A stretch of DNA of 64,000 nt from VAZQ01 sp963721005 (lineage in GTDB: Bacteria > Pseudomonadota > Alphaproteobacteria > Rhizobiales > Xanthobacteraceae), in the NCBI GenBank assembly GCA_963721005.1, contig CAVRHR010000003.1, positions 1,302,001 through 1,366,000 of the forward strand, given 5' to 3'. The translations under genes and the position numbers were made by a program. How positions within the stretch are numbered: the first letter of the stretch is position 1; each line of letters begins with the position of its first letter. The notes under the pieces were generated by a model. It saw only the letters and a list, made by a program, of their open reading frames with translations, did not search any database and had not been told where the DNA came from. Shown here piece by piece: positions 51,342 through 60,266 of this stretch.

Positions 51342-52100
51342 TCACCGGTACGGATAGGCCTCCAGCGACGAGGCCTCCCAAACCCTGCGGGCGGGCGCGC
51401 TGATCATCAGCTTGATGAAGGCCTGCGCCACCTCGGGCGCCGCGCCCTTCGCCAGCACCGCGGTCTCGTAGGAGGTGTAGTCCTGCAACGGCGCCGGCAC
51501 CGGTCCGGCGAGCCGCACGCCGCTTGGCAGCTCCACCAGGTTGAACAGGCCGAGCTCCACCTCGCCCTTGGCCACCATGGCGAAGCCGTCGGCGAGACTG
51601 GCCGAGCGCGCGTTGCCCTTGACGGCTTCGAGAACGCCGGCCTTGGCCAGAATCCTCATGGTGACCACGCCGCTCTGATTGGGTATCGCCGGATCGCCAT
51701 GGACGATCGAGCGCGCCGCCAGCAGCGTCTGCTTGAATGCCTCCGGGGTCGACACGTCGGGCAGCGGCCCGCCTTCGCGCACCATCACCCCGATGCCCAC
51801 GCGCGATAGCGGCGAGCGCGAGCCCGGCCGCAGCGCACCGGCCTTGTCCAACGCCTCCATGGCCGGCACCGAGCAGATCACCATGTCGTAGGTCGCGCCC
51901 GCGAGCTTCTGGCTGATCTCGTTGGGCGCCACGATGGTGAGCAGTACCGGCTCGCCGGTCGCCTCGGTGAAATCCGCGGCCAGCGCCTTGGCGGCGATCT
52001 GCACCGAGCCCAAGCTGAGCACGCGCAGCTCGGCCGCGTCGGCCGGGTCCGCCGACCACGCGAGCAGGCATCCGATCAAAAGCTTCGAAAAGCCGCGCAT
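51342..52100 (-). CDS. Molybdate-type (ModA-like) extracellular solute-binding protein
   Basis: 252 residues from ATG 52098-52100 with GAGAGGT upstream. Signal peptide at about 1-22 (L-L-I-G-C-L-L-A-W-S-A-D-P-A-D-A-A). The mature chain has L-S-L-G-S-V, F-T-E-A-T-G-E-P-V near 45, D-M-V-I-C-S near 73 and V-A-K-G-E-V-E-L-G-L near 177, as in ModA-like proteins of the type-2 periplasmic fold that are often orphan and bind organic anions. It starts 18 bases after cydB on the same strand, so it may be co-transcribed with the oxidase genes, an unusual combination. Confidence 0.82.
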   Translation of the reverse strand: MRGFSKLLIGCLLAWSADPADAAELRVLSLGSVQIAAKALAADFTEATGEPVLLTIVAPNEISQKLAGATYDMVICSVPAMEALDKAGALRPGSRSPLSRVGIGVMVREGGPLPDVSTPEAFKQTLLAARSIVHGDPAIPNQSGVVTMRILAKAGVLEAVKGNARSASLADGFAMVAKGEVELGLFNLVELPSGVRLAGPVPAPLQDYTSYETAVLAKGAAPEVAQAFIKLMISAPARRVWEASSLEAYPYR

Positions 52101-52118
52101 CACACCTCTCCCGGTCTG

Positions 52119-53129
52119 CTAATGATAGCCGCCGTCGGCTCGCACCTTGCCGCGAAACACCCAGTACGACCAGCCCGTATAGAACAGTATCACCGGCAGG
52201 AGAAACAGCGTGCCGACCAGCAGGAAGGCCTGGGTGCTTTCCGAGGCCGCGGCCTGATCAAGCGTAAAATGCCCGGGCACGATCATCGGCCACAGGCTGA
52301 TGGCAATACCCGCATAGGACATCGCGAACAGGCCGAGCGCGCCCAAAAAGGGTCCATAGTCGGAGCCGTGGTCGAGCGACCACCACAGGTAGCCGACCAA
52401 ACCAGCCGTGATGAGCGGTATCGGGGCGAGCACCGCGATGTCCGGCCAGGAAAACCAGCGTGTCGCGATATGTGGGTCGATGAACGGAGTCCACAGGCTG
52501 ACGACCGCGACCGCCAGCACCGTGCCGATAAGGCAGCGCCGGCCGAGCCTACGCGCCCAATCCTGCAGGGCCCCCTCGGTCTTGATCACCAGCCAGCCGG
52601 CGCCGAGCAGCGCATAGCCGAGCATCAAGGCGATTCCAGTGAAGACCGAGAACGGCGTGAAGCAATCAAACGAGCCGCCGACAAAATGCCGGCCCTCCAC
52701 ATGAAAACCCTGGATGAAGGCGCCCAGCACCACGCCTTGCGCAAAGGTCGCGAGCGCCGACCCATAGGCGAAGCCGTGGTCCCAGAAGGTGCGGCGCTCG
52801 GCCTCCCGGTAGCGGAACTCGAAGGCGAGCCCGCGAAAGATGAGCGCGAGCAGCATCAGCAGAATGGGAAAGTAGACCGCCGGGATGATGATGGCGAAGG
52901 CGAGCGGAAACGCCGCCAGGAGGCCGAGGCTTCCCAGCACCAGCCAGGTCTCGTTGCCGTCCCAGATCGGCGCGATCGATCTCATCATGAGGTCGCGGGC
53001 GCGCCGATCCGGCGCGAAATTGTAGAGCATGCCGACGCCGAGATCGAAACCGTCAAGAGCGACATAGAAGAAGACCGCCATCGCCAGGATCGCGGTCCAG
53101 ATCGAGGTGAGGCTCAGTGTCGGCATCAT
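52119..53129 (-). CDS. cydB: Cytochrome bd-type (cyanide-insensitive) quinol oxidase subunit II
   Basis: 336 residues from ATG 53127-53129, overlapping the cydA stop by ATGA, hence translational coupling. Eight to nine hydrophobic segments. The N-terminal A-V-F-F-Y-V-A-L-D-G-F-D-L-G-V-G-M near 19-34 is the CydB signature, and W-D-G-N-E-T-W-L near 57-64 forms the conserved loop; W-S-Y-W-V-F-R-G-K-V near the end is also typical. It forms the quinol oxidase with CydA in the inner membrane, reducing O2 to water without pumping protons. Confidence 0.95.
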   Translation of the reverse strand: MMPTLSLTSIWTAILAMAVFFYVALDGFDLGVGMLYNFAPDRRARDLMMRSIAPIWDGNETWLVLGSLGLLAAFPLAFAIIIPAVYFPILLMLLALIFRGLAFEFRYREAERRTFWDHGFAYGSALATFAQGVVLGAFIQGFHVEGRHFVGGSFDCFTPFSVFTGIALMLGYALLGAGWLVIKTEGALQDWARRLGRRCLIGTVLAVAVVSLWTPFIDPHIATRWFSWPDIAVLAPIPLITAGLVGYLWWSLDHGSDYGPFLGALGLFAMSYAGIAISLWPMIVPGHFTLDQAAASESTQAFLLVGTLFLLPVILFYTGWSYWVFRGKVRADGGYH

Positions 53130-54535
53130 CGTGGCGCCTCCGGCGCTGGTGCCTCCGGCGCTGGCGCGAGCGCCGCGATCGGTGCCTTGTGGCGGCCGCC
53201 CGCGACGGCCTGCGGCTCATCGGCCGCGCCCGGACCGCGCCAGACGATCCGCAGCATGGCCAACAGGCCCAACGGATAGATCACCAGATAAACCGCCACA
53301 TAGAGCAGAAGCGAAAGCGCCACATCGGTGCCGGCAAGCGAGGGCGAAACCGAGTCCGCAGTGCGCAGCAACCCGTAGACCGTCCAAGGCTGGCGTCCGA
53401 CCTCGGTGGTGGTCCAGCCGGCGATGACCGCGATGAATCCGAGGCAACTGGTGAGCTCGCACAGCCTCAGATACCAGCCGGTGCGGTCGAGCGCGCCGCG
53501 CCCCATCAGCACGAAGCCCGCCGCCACGACCGCCAGCATCAGGATCGCGATCCCGACCATGATGCGGAACGTGAAGTAGACGATCGCGACGGGCGGGCGC
53601 TGATCGGCCGGAAAATCCTTGAGGCCTTGCACGGCGCCGTCCCAGGAGTGCGTGAGATAAAGACTGCCCAGCCGCGGGATCGCGATCTCGCCGATGTTGC
53701 GCTCGGTTGCCTGGTCGGGCCAGCCGATGATGGAGGCGGCAACGCCATCGCCGCCCTCCCACAGGCCCTCGATGGCGGCGAGCTTGGCGGGCTGATAGGC
53801 GAGCGTGTTGAGACCGTGCAGATCGCCGAGTACGATTTGGACCGGCACGAAGATCGCGAGGAACCACAATGCCAGCCGCAGCATCAAACGGCCGTGCGGG
53901 ACCGCGCGGCCGCGCCGCAGCGTATAGGCGCCGACGCCGAGCACCACGAAGGCGGTGGTCACGAAGAAGGCGCTGACCGTGTGCGACAGGCGGTACGGAA
54001 ACGACGGAGTGAAGACGATCTCCAGCCAATCCTTCGGGAAGAACCGGCCATCGACGAGCTCGTGCCCTACCGGCGTCTGCATCCAGCTGTTGGTGGCGAG
54101 AATCCAGAACGAGGAGAAGAGCGTGCCTACGGCCACCATCAGGGCGGCGAAGAAATGCATGGCCGGCGGCACCAGCTTGCGGCCGAACAGCAGCACTCCG
54201 AGGAAGGTCGCCTCCAGGAAGAAGGCAGTCAGGCCCTCATAGGCCAGCAGCGGCGAGATCACGTTGCCGGCATCGTCGGCAAAGCGGCTCCAGTTGGTGC
54301 CGAGCTGGAACGGCATGACCACCCCGGTCACCACCCCCATGCCGAAGGAGATCGCGAAGATTTGCAGCCAGAATTGGGAGAGAGCGAGCCAGACCGGTCG
54401 CCTGGTCAAGGCGTAGCCGCCTTCCAGGAAGGCGATGAACGAAGCCAGACCGACGGTGAACGCGGGCAGCAGGATATGCCAGCCGATGACCCAGGCGAAT
54501 TGAACGCGCGATAGAAGCAGCGGGTCGAGATCCAA
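53126..54535 (-). CDS. cydA: Cytochrome bd-type (cyanide-insensitive) quinol oxidase subunit I
   Basis: 469 residues, in-frame start TTG 54533-54535 with GAGG ten bases upstream; an ATG at 54545 is in another frame. Haem ligands match CydA: H20 (W-H-I-L-L-P-A), H185 (S-H-T-V-S-A-F-F) and methionine in F-R-I-M-V-G near 325. Glutamates E100 and E108 of the proton path and the G-R-Q-P-W motif near 385 are present. The short quinol loop and total length fit the CioA subtype, which is cyanide resistant. Likely used under low oxygen or with respiratory inhibitors. Last residues are P-E-A-P repeats. Confidence 0.95.
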   Translation of the reverse strand: MDLDPLLLSRVQFAWVIGWHILLPAFTVGLASFIAFLEGGYALTRRPVWLALSQFWLQIFAISFGMGVVTGVVMPFQLGTNWSRFADDAGNVISPLLAYEGLTAFFLEATFLGVLLFGRKLVPPAMHFFAALMVAVGTLFSSFWILATNSWMQTPVGHELVDGRFFPKDWLEIVFTPSFPYRLSHTVSAFFVTTAFVVLGVGAYTLRRGRAVPHGRLMLRLALWFLAIFVPVQIVLGDLHGLNTLAYQPAKLAAIEGLWEGGDGVAASIIGWPDQATERNIGEIAIPRLGSLYLTHSWDGAVQGLKDFPADQRPPVAIVYFTFRIMVGIAILMLAVVAAGFVLMGRGALDRTGWYLRLCELTSCLGFIAVIAGWTTTEVGRQPWTVYGLLRTADSVSPSLAGTDVALSLLLYVAVYLVIYPLGLLAMLRIVWRGPGAADEPQAVAGGRHKAPIAALAPAPEAPAPEAPR

Positions 54536-54800
54536 GCTTGGTCATCCTCTGTCGGCCACGGGGCAATTTTTTGGACACCTGAATGCCACGATGCGGCGAT
54601 TGATCGCGCTGTCCGGCCGCTGCCGGCGTCACTTACTTTGCTGGCGAAACAAAGGTAGCATAACGCCCTGGCGGCTTCATCATGGGCATCGGCATACGGC
54701 ATGCGCAACGCTCCGGGATGCCGCCATGGCCGAAAGGTCGAATCCGCAAACCTGCAACGAGCGATCTCGTTCCACGCAAATGCCATTTGAGGGCGCGAAG

Positions 54801-55772
54801 ATGCGAAAGTTGAAAGCTTCCTGCCTCGCGATCCTGCTGGCGCTCGCCGCCCCGGCTGCGGCCTCGGCCCAGGGCTACCCGACCCGTCCGATCGTGCTGG
54901 TCTCGCCGTTTCCGCCCGGCGGCAGCGTCTCGCTGGTCGCGCGCATCGTCGCCGAGAAGATGAGCGAGACGCTCGGCCAGTCGGTCGTGGTGGAGAACCG
55001 CGGCGGTGCCGGCGGCACCATCGGGGCACGGTTCGTGGCCAAGAGCCCGCCCGACGGCTACACGCTGCTGCTCGGCTACACCGGCACGCTCGCGATCGGG
55101 CCGAGCCTCTATGCCAATGCGGGCTTCGAGCCGCGCAAGGATTTCGCCGCCATCGGCCGCATCGGCTCGGCCCCCACCATGCTGGTGGTGCATCCGAGCG
55201 TTCCGGTGCATTCGGTCGTCGAGTTGATCGCCTATGCGAAGGCGCATCCGGGCGAGATCAACTACGGCTCGGCCGGCATCGGCACCGTCGGCCACCTGGC
55301 CGGCGAGCTGCTCGGCACCATGGCGGGCGTCAAGCTCACCCATGTTCCCTACAAAGGCACCGGCCCGGCCATCACCGATCTGCTGGGCGGCCATATCCCG
55401 ATGATGTTCACCCCGATCCCGACCGCCCACGGGCAGGCCGAGGCCGGTCTGCTGCGGGCGCTGGCGGTGAGCAGCGCGCAACGCTCGAGCCTGCTGCCCG
55501 ATCTGCCCACGGTCGCTGAATCCGGCCTGCCCGGCTACGAGGCGGCCTTGCGCTACGGGCTGGTGGCACCGGCCGGGACCCCGCGGGCCGTCATCGAGCG
55601 GCTCAACAAGGAGCTGCGCCAAGCGCTCACCGCCGAGGACGTGCACCAGCGCCTCGCCACCGATGGCGCCGAAGTGTTGCCGAGCTCGCCGGAGGAATAC
55701 GCCGCCGACATCGACCGGGAGGAGGCCACCTGGTCGAAGGTCGTAAATGCGCTCGGCCTCAAGGGCGAGTGA
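54801..55772 (+). CDS. Bug-type tripartite tricarboxylate receptor protein
   Basis: 323 residues from ATG 54801, with GAGGG eight bases upstream; longer in-frame starts overlap the cydA promoter region and are rejected. Signal peptide at about 1-23 (C-L-A-I-L-L-A-L-A-A-P-A-A-A-S-A-Q). Bug landmarks: S-P-F-P-P-G-G-S-V-S, E-N-R-G-G-A-G-G, P-P-D-G-Y-T-L-L, Y-G-S-A-G-I-G-T-V and H-V-P-Y-K-G-T-G-P. It lies three bases before a closely related second receptor gene, and their C-termini (E-Y-A-A-D-I-D-R-E-E) are nearly identical, so the pair arose by tandem duplication. Confidence 0.9.
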   Translation: MRKLKASCLAILLALAAPAAASAQGYPTRPIVLVSPFPPGGSVSLVARIVAEKMSETLGQSVVVENRGGAGGTIGARFVAKSPPDGYTLLLGYTGTLAIGPSLYANAGFEPRKDFAAIGRIGSAPTMLVVHPSVPVHSVVELIAYAKAHPGEINYGSAGIGTVGHLAGELLGTMAGVKLTHVPYKGTGPAITDLLGGHIPMMFTPIPTAHGQAEAGLLRALAVSSAQRSSLLPDLPTVAESGLPGYEAALRYGLVAPAGTPRAVIERLNKELRQALTAEDVHQRLATDGAEVLPSSPEEYAADIDREEATWSKVVNALGLKGE

Positions 55773-55775
55773 AGC

Positions 55776-56763
55776 ATGGCGGCACGAATGCACGCACGGT
55801 TTGGACTCGTCCTGCTGGCGGCGCTGACCGCGGTGGCAGCGGCCGCCGGCGCGCAGGCGCAGGACTATCCGAGCCGGCCCATCACGCTCGTCGTCCCCTA
55901 TGCGGCCGGCGGCGGCAACGACATCATGGCGCGCACGGTGGCCGAGAAGATGAGCCACACGCTCGGCCAGCAGATCGTGATCGAGAACCGGGCCGGCGCC
56001 GGCGGCAGCAACGCCACCCGCCAGGTGGCGCGAAGCACGCCCGACGGCTACACGCTGGTGATCGGCGGAACCGGCACGCTTGCAGTCAATCCCACGCTCT
56101 ACGGCAATGTCGGCTACGACTTCGCGCAAGGATTTCGCGCCGGTCGGCCTGATCGGTACCGGCGCGCTGGTGGTGCTGGTCCATCCCGACCTGCCGGTGC
56201 GCTCCATCGGCGAGCTGATCGCACTCGCCAAGCGCGAGCCCGGCAAGCTCAACTATGCGTCGGCCGGCGTCGGCAGCGGCATTCATCTGGGCACCGTGCT
56301 GTTCGAGCAGATGGCCGACATCAAGCTCACCCATGTGCCGTACCGGGGCAGCGCGCCGGCGCTCACCGATCTGATGGGCGGGCATGTGGCGATCTATTTC
56401 AGCTCGCTGCCGCCCGCGCTCGGGCTCGCCCGCGACGGCCGGGTGCGGGCGCTGGCGGTGACCGGCGCCAAGCGTTCGGACGTGTTTCCGCAGCTGCCGA
56501 CGGTCGCCGAGGCCGGGCTGCCGGGCTATGAATTGGTGCTGCATTACGGGATCGTGGCGCCGGTCGGCACGCCGCGCCCGATCATCGACAAGCTCAACGC
56601 AGCGCTGCGCGACGCGCTCAATGCGCCCGACACCAAGGAACGCATGGCCACCGACGGCACCGAGCCGCTGCCCAGCACCCCCGACGAATACGCAGCCGAC
56701 ATCGACCGCGAGGAGACCAAGTGGTCGGCGATCGTGCGCAAGTCGGGCGCCAAGGCGGAGTGA
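55776..56763 (+). pseudogene. Bug-type receptor protein, frameshifted
   Basis: Translation from ATG 55776 gives a signal peptide (L-V-L-L-A-A-L-T-A-V-A-A-A-A-G-A-Q-A-Q), V-P-Y-A-A-G-G-G-N-D and T-P-D-G-Y-T-L-V, up to V-G-Y-D-F near 56125. From there the family-like sequence (R-K-D-F-A-P-V-G, then H-V-P-Y-R-G-S-A-P and the same C-terminus as the gene before it) lies in another frame to the stop at 56761-56763. A single-base loss near 56121-56128 explains it. Combined length would be about 329 residues. As it stands, neither fragment would bind ligand. A sequence error is possible. Confidence 0.85.
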
Positions 56764-56790
56764 GAATGCGTTTCAACAATCTCTCCCCGG

Positions 56791-56845
56791 TCGTTCCTGC
56801 GAAAGCAGGAACCCATACGCCATGCCCTCTCGATCGGCTGTGGCA
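56791..56845. repeat. Dispersed repeat, family G
   Basis: TTCCTGCGAAAGCAGGAA forms a hairpin and is followed by CCCATACGCCATGCCCTCTC. The same unit appears inverted at 63433-63482. Sits between a receptor gene and the acyl-CoA dehydrogenase operon. Confidence 0.75.
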
Positions 56846-56944
56846 TATGAGTTGCGGCTTCACAAGCGCGTTCACGCGCGTCTACGACGCGCTATGGGCC
56901 GGGGCGACCCGCCGTTGGCCTGAAATGCCAAACAAGGTGACCGC

Positions 56945-58111
56945 ATGAATTTCGAGCTCACCGACGAGCAGAAGCTGTTCGCCGAGCAGGTGCGCCGCTT
57001 TGCGCAGGGGCGGCTGGCGAAAGACGCGCTGGCGCGCGCGCACCAGGCTGGTTTCCCGTTCGAGGTGGCCAAGCTGATGAGCGCCCAGGGCCTGATGGGC
57101 ATCACCATCGCGCAGGCCGACGGCGGCCAGGGCGGCACCCTGATGGATGCCATCATCGCCATCGAGCAGGTCGCGGCGGTGTGCCCGCGCAGCGCCGACG
57201 TCGTGCAGTTCGGCAATTTCGGCCCGATCCGCACCTTTGCGGAATACGGAACGCCAGCCCAGAAGGCGCGCTGGCTGCCCGATCTCCTCGCCGGCCGGAT
57301 GGTGCTGAGCCTCGGCATGAGCGAGCCCAATGCCGGCTCGGCGGTGACCGACCTCGCCACCAGCGCGCGGCCGGATGGATCTGGCTTCATCGTCGACGGC
57401 ACCAAGGTGTTCTCCACCTTCAGCCCGGACGCGGCGATCTTTCTCATCTATGTGCGCTACGGACCGGGCCTGGGCGGCATCGGCTCGCTCATCGTCGAGC
57501 GCGGCACCCCGGGCTTCACCATCGGCCAGCCGTCGAGCTTCATGAGCGGCGAGCAATGGTGCGAGCTGCATTTCGAGAATTGCCGGGTGCCGAAAGAGAA
57601 CGTGCTGCTGGGGCCGGGCGGCTTCAAGAAGCAGATGGCGAGCTTCAACGTGGAGCGGCTCGGCAACGCCTCGCGCGCGCTCGCGCTCGGGCGCTACGCC
57701 TACGACACCGCACGCGCCTACGCGGCGACCCGCGAGCAGTTCGGCCGGCCGCTGTGCGAGTTTCAGGGCCTGCAATGGAAGTTCGCCGAGATGGCGATCA
57801 AGCTCGAAAGCGCGCAGCTCCTGCTCTATCGCGCCGCCGTCAACGCCGACCGCGGCCTGCCTTCGGCCTATGAGACCGCGCTCGCCAAGGCGGCCTGCAA
57901 CCAGACCGGCTTCGAGGCGGCCAACGATGCCATCCAGGTCATGGGGGCGTTCGGCTACAGCAGCGAATCGCTGGTGGAATATTGCATGCGGCGCACCCGC
58001 GGCTGGATGATCGCCGGCGGCTCGATGGAGATGCTGAAGAACCGCATTGCCGAGCACGTGTTCGATCGCCGCTTCGATCAGCGCAACCGCCGCACCGACG
58101 CCGCCGAATGA
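56945..58111 (+). CDS. Acyl-CoA dehydrogenase family protein
   Basis: 388 residues from ATG 56945. Three-domain ACAD fold: N-terminal helices from L-T-D-E-Q, a beta domain with L-S-L-G-M-S-E-P-N-A-G-S near 118-129 (FAD and substrate contacts), and C-terminal helices with R-E-Q-F-G-R-P near 262. The usual catalytic glutamate before G-T near the C-terminus is replaced (W-M-I-A-G-G-S-M-E-M), whereas a glutamate occurs in F-N-V-E-R-L near 236, the position used as base in isovaleryl- and long-chain-type dehydrogenases. It begins an operon with an acyl-CoA synthetase that overlaps its stop codon. Electron acceptor would be ETF; substrate unknown. Confidence 0.92.
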   Translation: MNFELTDEQKLFAEQVRRFAQGRLAKDALARAHQAGFPFEVAKLMSAQGLMGITIAQADGGQGGTLMDAIIAIEQVAAVCPRSADVVQFGNFGPIRTFAEYGTPAQKARWLPDLLAGRMVLSLGMSEPNAGSAVTDLATSARPDGSGFIVDGTKVFSTFSPDAAIFLIYVRYGPGLGGIGSLIVERGTPGFTIGQPSSFMSGEQWCELHFENCRVPKENVLLGPGGFKKQMASFNVERLGNASRALALGRYAYDTARAYAATREQFGRPLCEFQGLQWKFAEMAIKLESAQLLLYRAAVNADRGLPSAYETALAKAACNQTGFEAANDAIQVMGAFGYSSESLVEYCMRRTRGWMIAGGSMEMLKNRIAEHVFDRRFDQRNRRTDAAE

Positions 58112-60222
58112 CGCCGCCGGGTGGGAGCATGCCGGCCACGCTGGCGCGGACGCGCTTGGCGCAGCCGCTGTTGGCGCCGCGCTCTGTCGCCATCGTCGGG
58201 CAATCGAACGATCCCGCCAAGACCGCCGGCCGGCCGCTCAAATTTCTGCGCCAGGCCGGCTATGCGGGGCGCATCTATCCGGTCAACGAGCGGCGCGACA
58301 CGGTGCTGGGCGAGCGCGCCTGGCGTTCGCTGTCGGCGCTGCCCGAGGTGCCGGACCACGTCTATGTCGTGACCGGGACGCAAGCCGCGGTGGCAGCCGT
58401 GCAGGAATGCGGCCGGCTCGGCGTCAAGGTCGCGACCGTGCTGGCCGATGGCTTCGGCGAAGCCGGCGCCGAGGGCTTGGCGCGCCTGGCGCTGCTGCGC
58501 GAGGTGACTGACCAAACCGGGCTGCGCATCGTCGGTCCCTCGAGCCTGGGCGTGGTGAACCTGCGCGAGCACGTGATGCTGACCGCCAACGCGGCCTTCG
58601 ATGAGCATCCGCTGCCCGCCGGCCGTGTCTTCGCGGCTTCCCACAGTGGCGGCATGATCGGGGCGCTGCTCTCGCGCGGGCTCGCGCGCGGCATCGCGTT
58701 TGCAGGACTGGTCTCGGTCGGCAACGAGGTCGATCTTTCGCTTGGCGAGATTTGCGCGGCGACGCTCGATGATCCGGCGGTCGATGGGTACATGCTGTTC
58801 CTGGAATCGCTGCGCCATGCCGATGCGCTGCGCGCCTTCGCGCTGGCGGCCGCGAGCTGCAACAAGCCGATCCTCGCCTACAAGCTCGGGCGCTCCTCCG
58901 AGGCGCGCGAGCTCGCGGTCTCCCATACCGGCGCGCTCGCCGGCGAGGACGACGTGGCGCAGGCGTTCCTGGCCGATTGCGGCATCGCCCGGGTCGATAC
59001 GCTCGACGCCCTGATCGAGGGACTCCCGCTCCTTGGGCGCGTGCCGGCTATTGCCGGCGCGCGGCAGCCCCGGGTGGGCGTCGTCACCACCACGGCCGGC
59101 GGCGCCACCATGGTGGTGGATCCGCTGGCGGTGCGCGGCGTCGCAATCGAGCCGCCGGGCGCCGCAACGCTGGCGCGCCTGGCGGCCGCCGGCATCGACG
59201 TCAAGCCGGCGCGGCTGATCGATCTCACGCTCGCAGGCACCCGCTACGAGAGCATGAAGGCCGCGCTCGATATCCTTGTGACCGCACCTGAATTCGATCT
59301 GGTGCTGGCGGTGGTCGGCTCCTCGGCGCGGTTTCATCCCGAGCTCGCCGTCAAGCCGATCATCGATTGCGCCGGCTCCGCCAAGCCGATCGCTGCCTAC
59401 CTGGTCCCCGACGCTCCGGCTGCGCTCGCGGCGCTCAGCCGCGCCGGCGTACCGAATTTCCGCACCCCCGAGGCCAGCGCCGACGCCATCGCGGCGGCAC
59501 TGGGGCGGCGCGTGCCGCGGGTGCAGGCCGCACCAGCGCGCAGCTTGCCGAGCGCGGGCGATGACAGCTGGCTCGATGAGCTCGACACCTATGCGCTCCT
59601 CGATCGGCTCGGCATCGCGCACGCGCCGGCGATCGCGCTCGACGCGCGTGCGACGCGCGTCCCTGCCCTGCCGTTTCCCTTTCCGGTCGCCGTCAAGGCA
59701 CTGGCGGCCGGCATCGCCCACAAGACCGATATCGGCGGCGTGGTGCTCGGGGTTCCGGATGGCGACAGCTTGTTGGCGGCGCTCAACCAAATCCGTGCAA
59801 GCGTCGCGCAGCGGCGGCCCGGCACCGCGGTCGATCGGGTGCTGGTGCAGCCCATGGTCTCCGGCCTCGCCGAGGTGCTGGTCGGCTACCGGGTGGACCG
59901 CGACGTCGGGCCCCTGGTGATGGTGGCGACCGGCGGCATCTTCACCGAAATCTACCGCGACCGCAGCCTGCGCCTGGCGCCGGTCGATCTCGCCACCGCC
60001 CATGAGATGATCACGCAGGTGCGCGGCCTGACGCCGCTCGCCGGCTATCGCGGCCTGCCGCCCGGCGATCTCGCGGCGCTGGCGCAGGCGATCGTCGCGC
60101 TCTCCGGGCTCGCCACCATGGACGGTCCTGCCATCCTGGAAGCCGAGATCAATCCGTTGATCGTGCGGCCGGCCGGGCTCGGCGTGGTGGCGGTCGACGC
60201 GCTGGTGAAGCTTCTGGTGTAA
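58108..60222 (+). CDS. ADP-forming acyl-CoA synthetase (acetate-CoA ligase family, ATP-grasp)
   Basis: 704 residues from ATG 58108, overlapping the previous stop by ATGA; ATG 58129 is an alternative. Domain order: CoA-binding Rossmann domain (about 20-120, S-V-A-I-V-G-Q-S), succinyl-CoA-synthetase-like domain with phosphohistidine candidate H273 in V-S-H-T-G-A-L-A-G, and a C-terminal ATP-grasp domain from about 495 (V-A-V-K-A-L; A-H-K-T-D-I-G-G-V near 535; V-M-V-A-T-G-G-I-F near 610). The enzyme converts acid, ATP and CoA to acyl-CoA, ADP and phosphate, reversibly. Operon context indicates activation or energy-yielding release of an organic acid. Confidence 0.92.
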   Translation: MTPPGGSMPATLARTRLAQPLLAPRSVAIVGQSNDPAKTAGRPLKFLRQAGYAGRIYPVNERRDTVLGERAWRSLSALPEVPDHVYVVTGTQAAVAAVQECGRLGVKVATVLADGFGEAGAEGLARLALLREVTDQTGLRIVGPSSLGVVNLREHVMLTANAAFDEHPLPAGRVFAASHSGGMIGALLSRGLARGIAFAGLVSVGNEVDLSLGEICAATLDDPAVDGYMLFLESLRHADALRAFALAAASCNKPILAYKLGRSSEARELAVSHTGALAGEDDVAQAFLADCGIARVDTLDALIEGLPLLGRVPAIAGARQPRVGVVTTTAGGATMVVDPLAVRGVAIEPPGAATLARLAAAGIDVKPARLIDLTLAGTRYESMKAALDILVTAPEFDLVLAVVGSSARFHPELAVKPIIDCAGSAKPIAAYLVPDAPAALAALSRAGVPNFRTPEASADAIAAALGRRVPRVQAAPARSLPSAGDDSWLDELDTYALLDRLGIAHAPAIALDARATRVPALPFPFPVAVKALAAGIAHKTDIGGVVLGVPDGDSLLAALNQIRASVAQRRPGTAVDRVLVQPMVSGLAEVLVGYRVDRDVGPLVMVATGGIFTEIYRDRSLRLAPVDLATAHEMITQVRGLTPLAGYRGLPPGDLAALAQAIVALSGLATMDGPAILEAEINPLIVRPAGLGVVAVDALVKLLV

Positions 60223-60266
60223 GCTTCAAGCATCCGCCCACAGGGCCGTGCCGATTGGAGAATTCC

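Noticed and set aside
53117..54514. 465-codon plus-strand frame opposite cydA
   Set aside because: Antisense shadow of a complete oxidase subunit; highly charged, no hydrophobic core.
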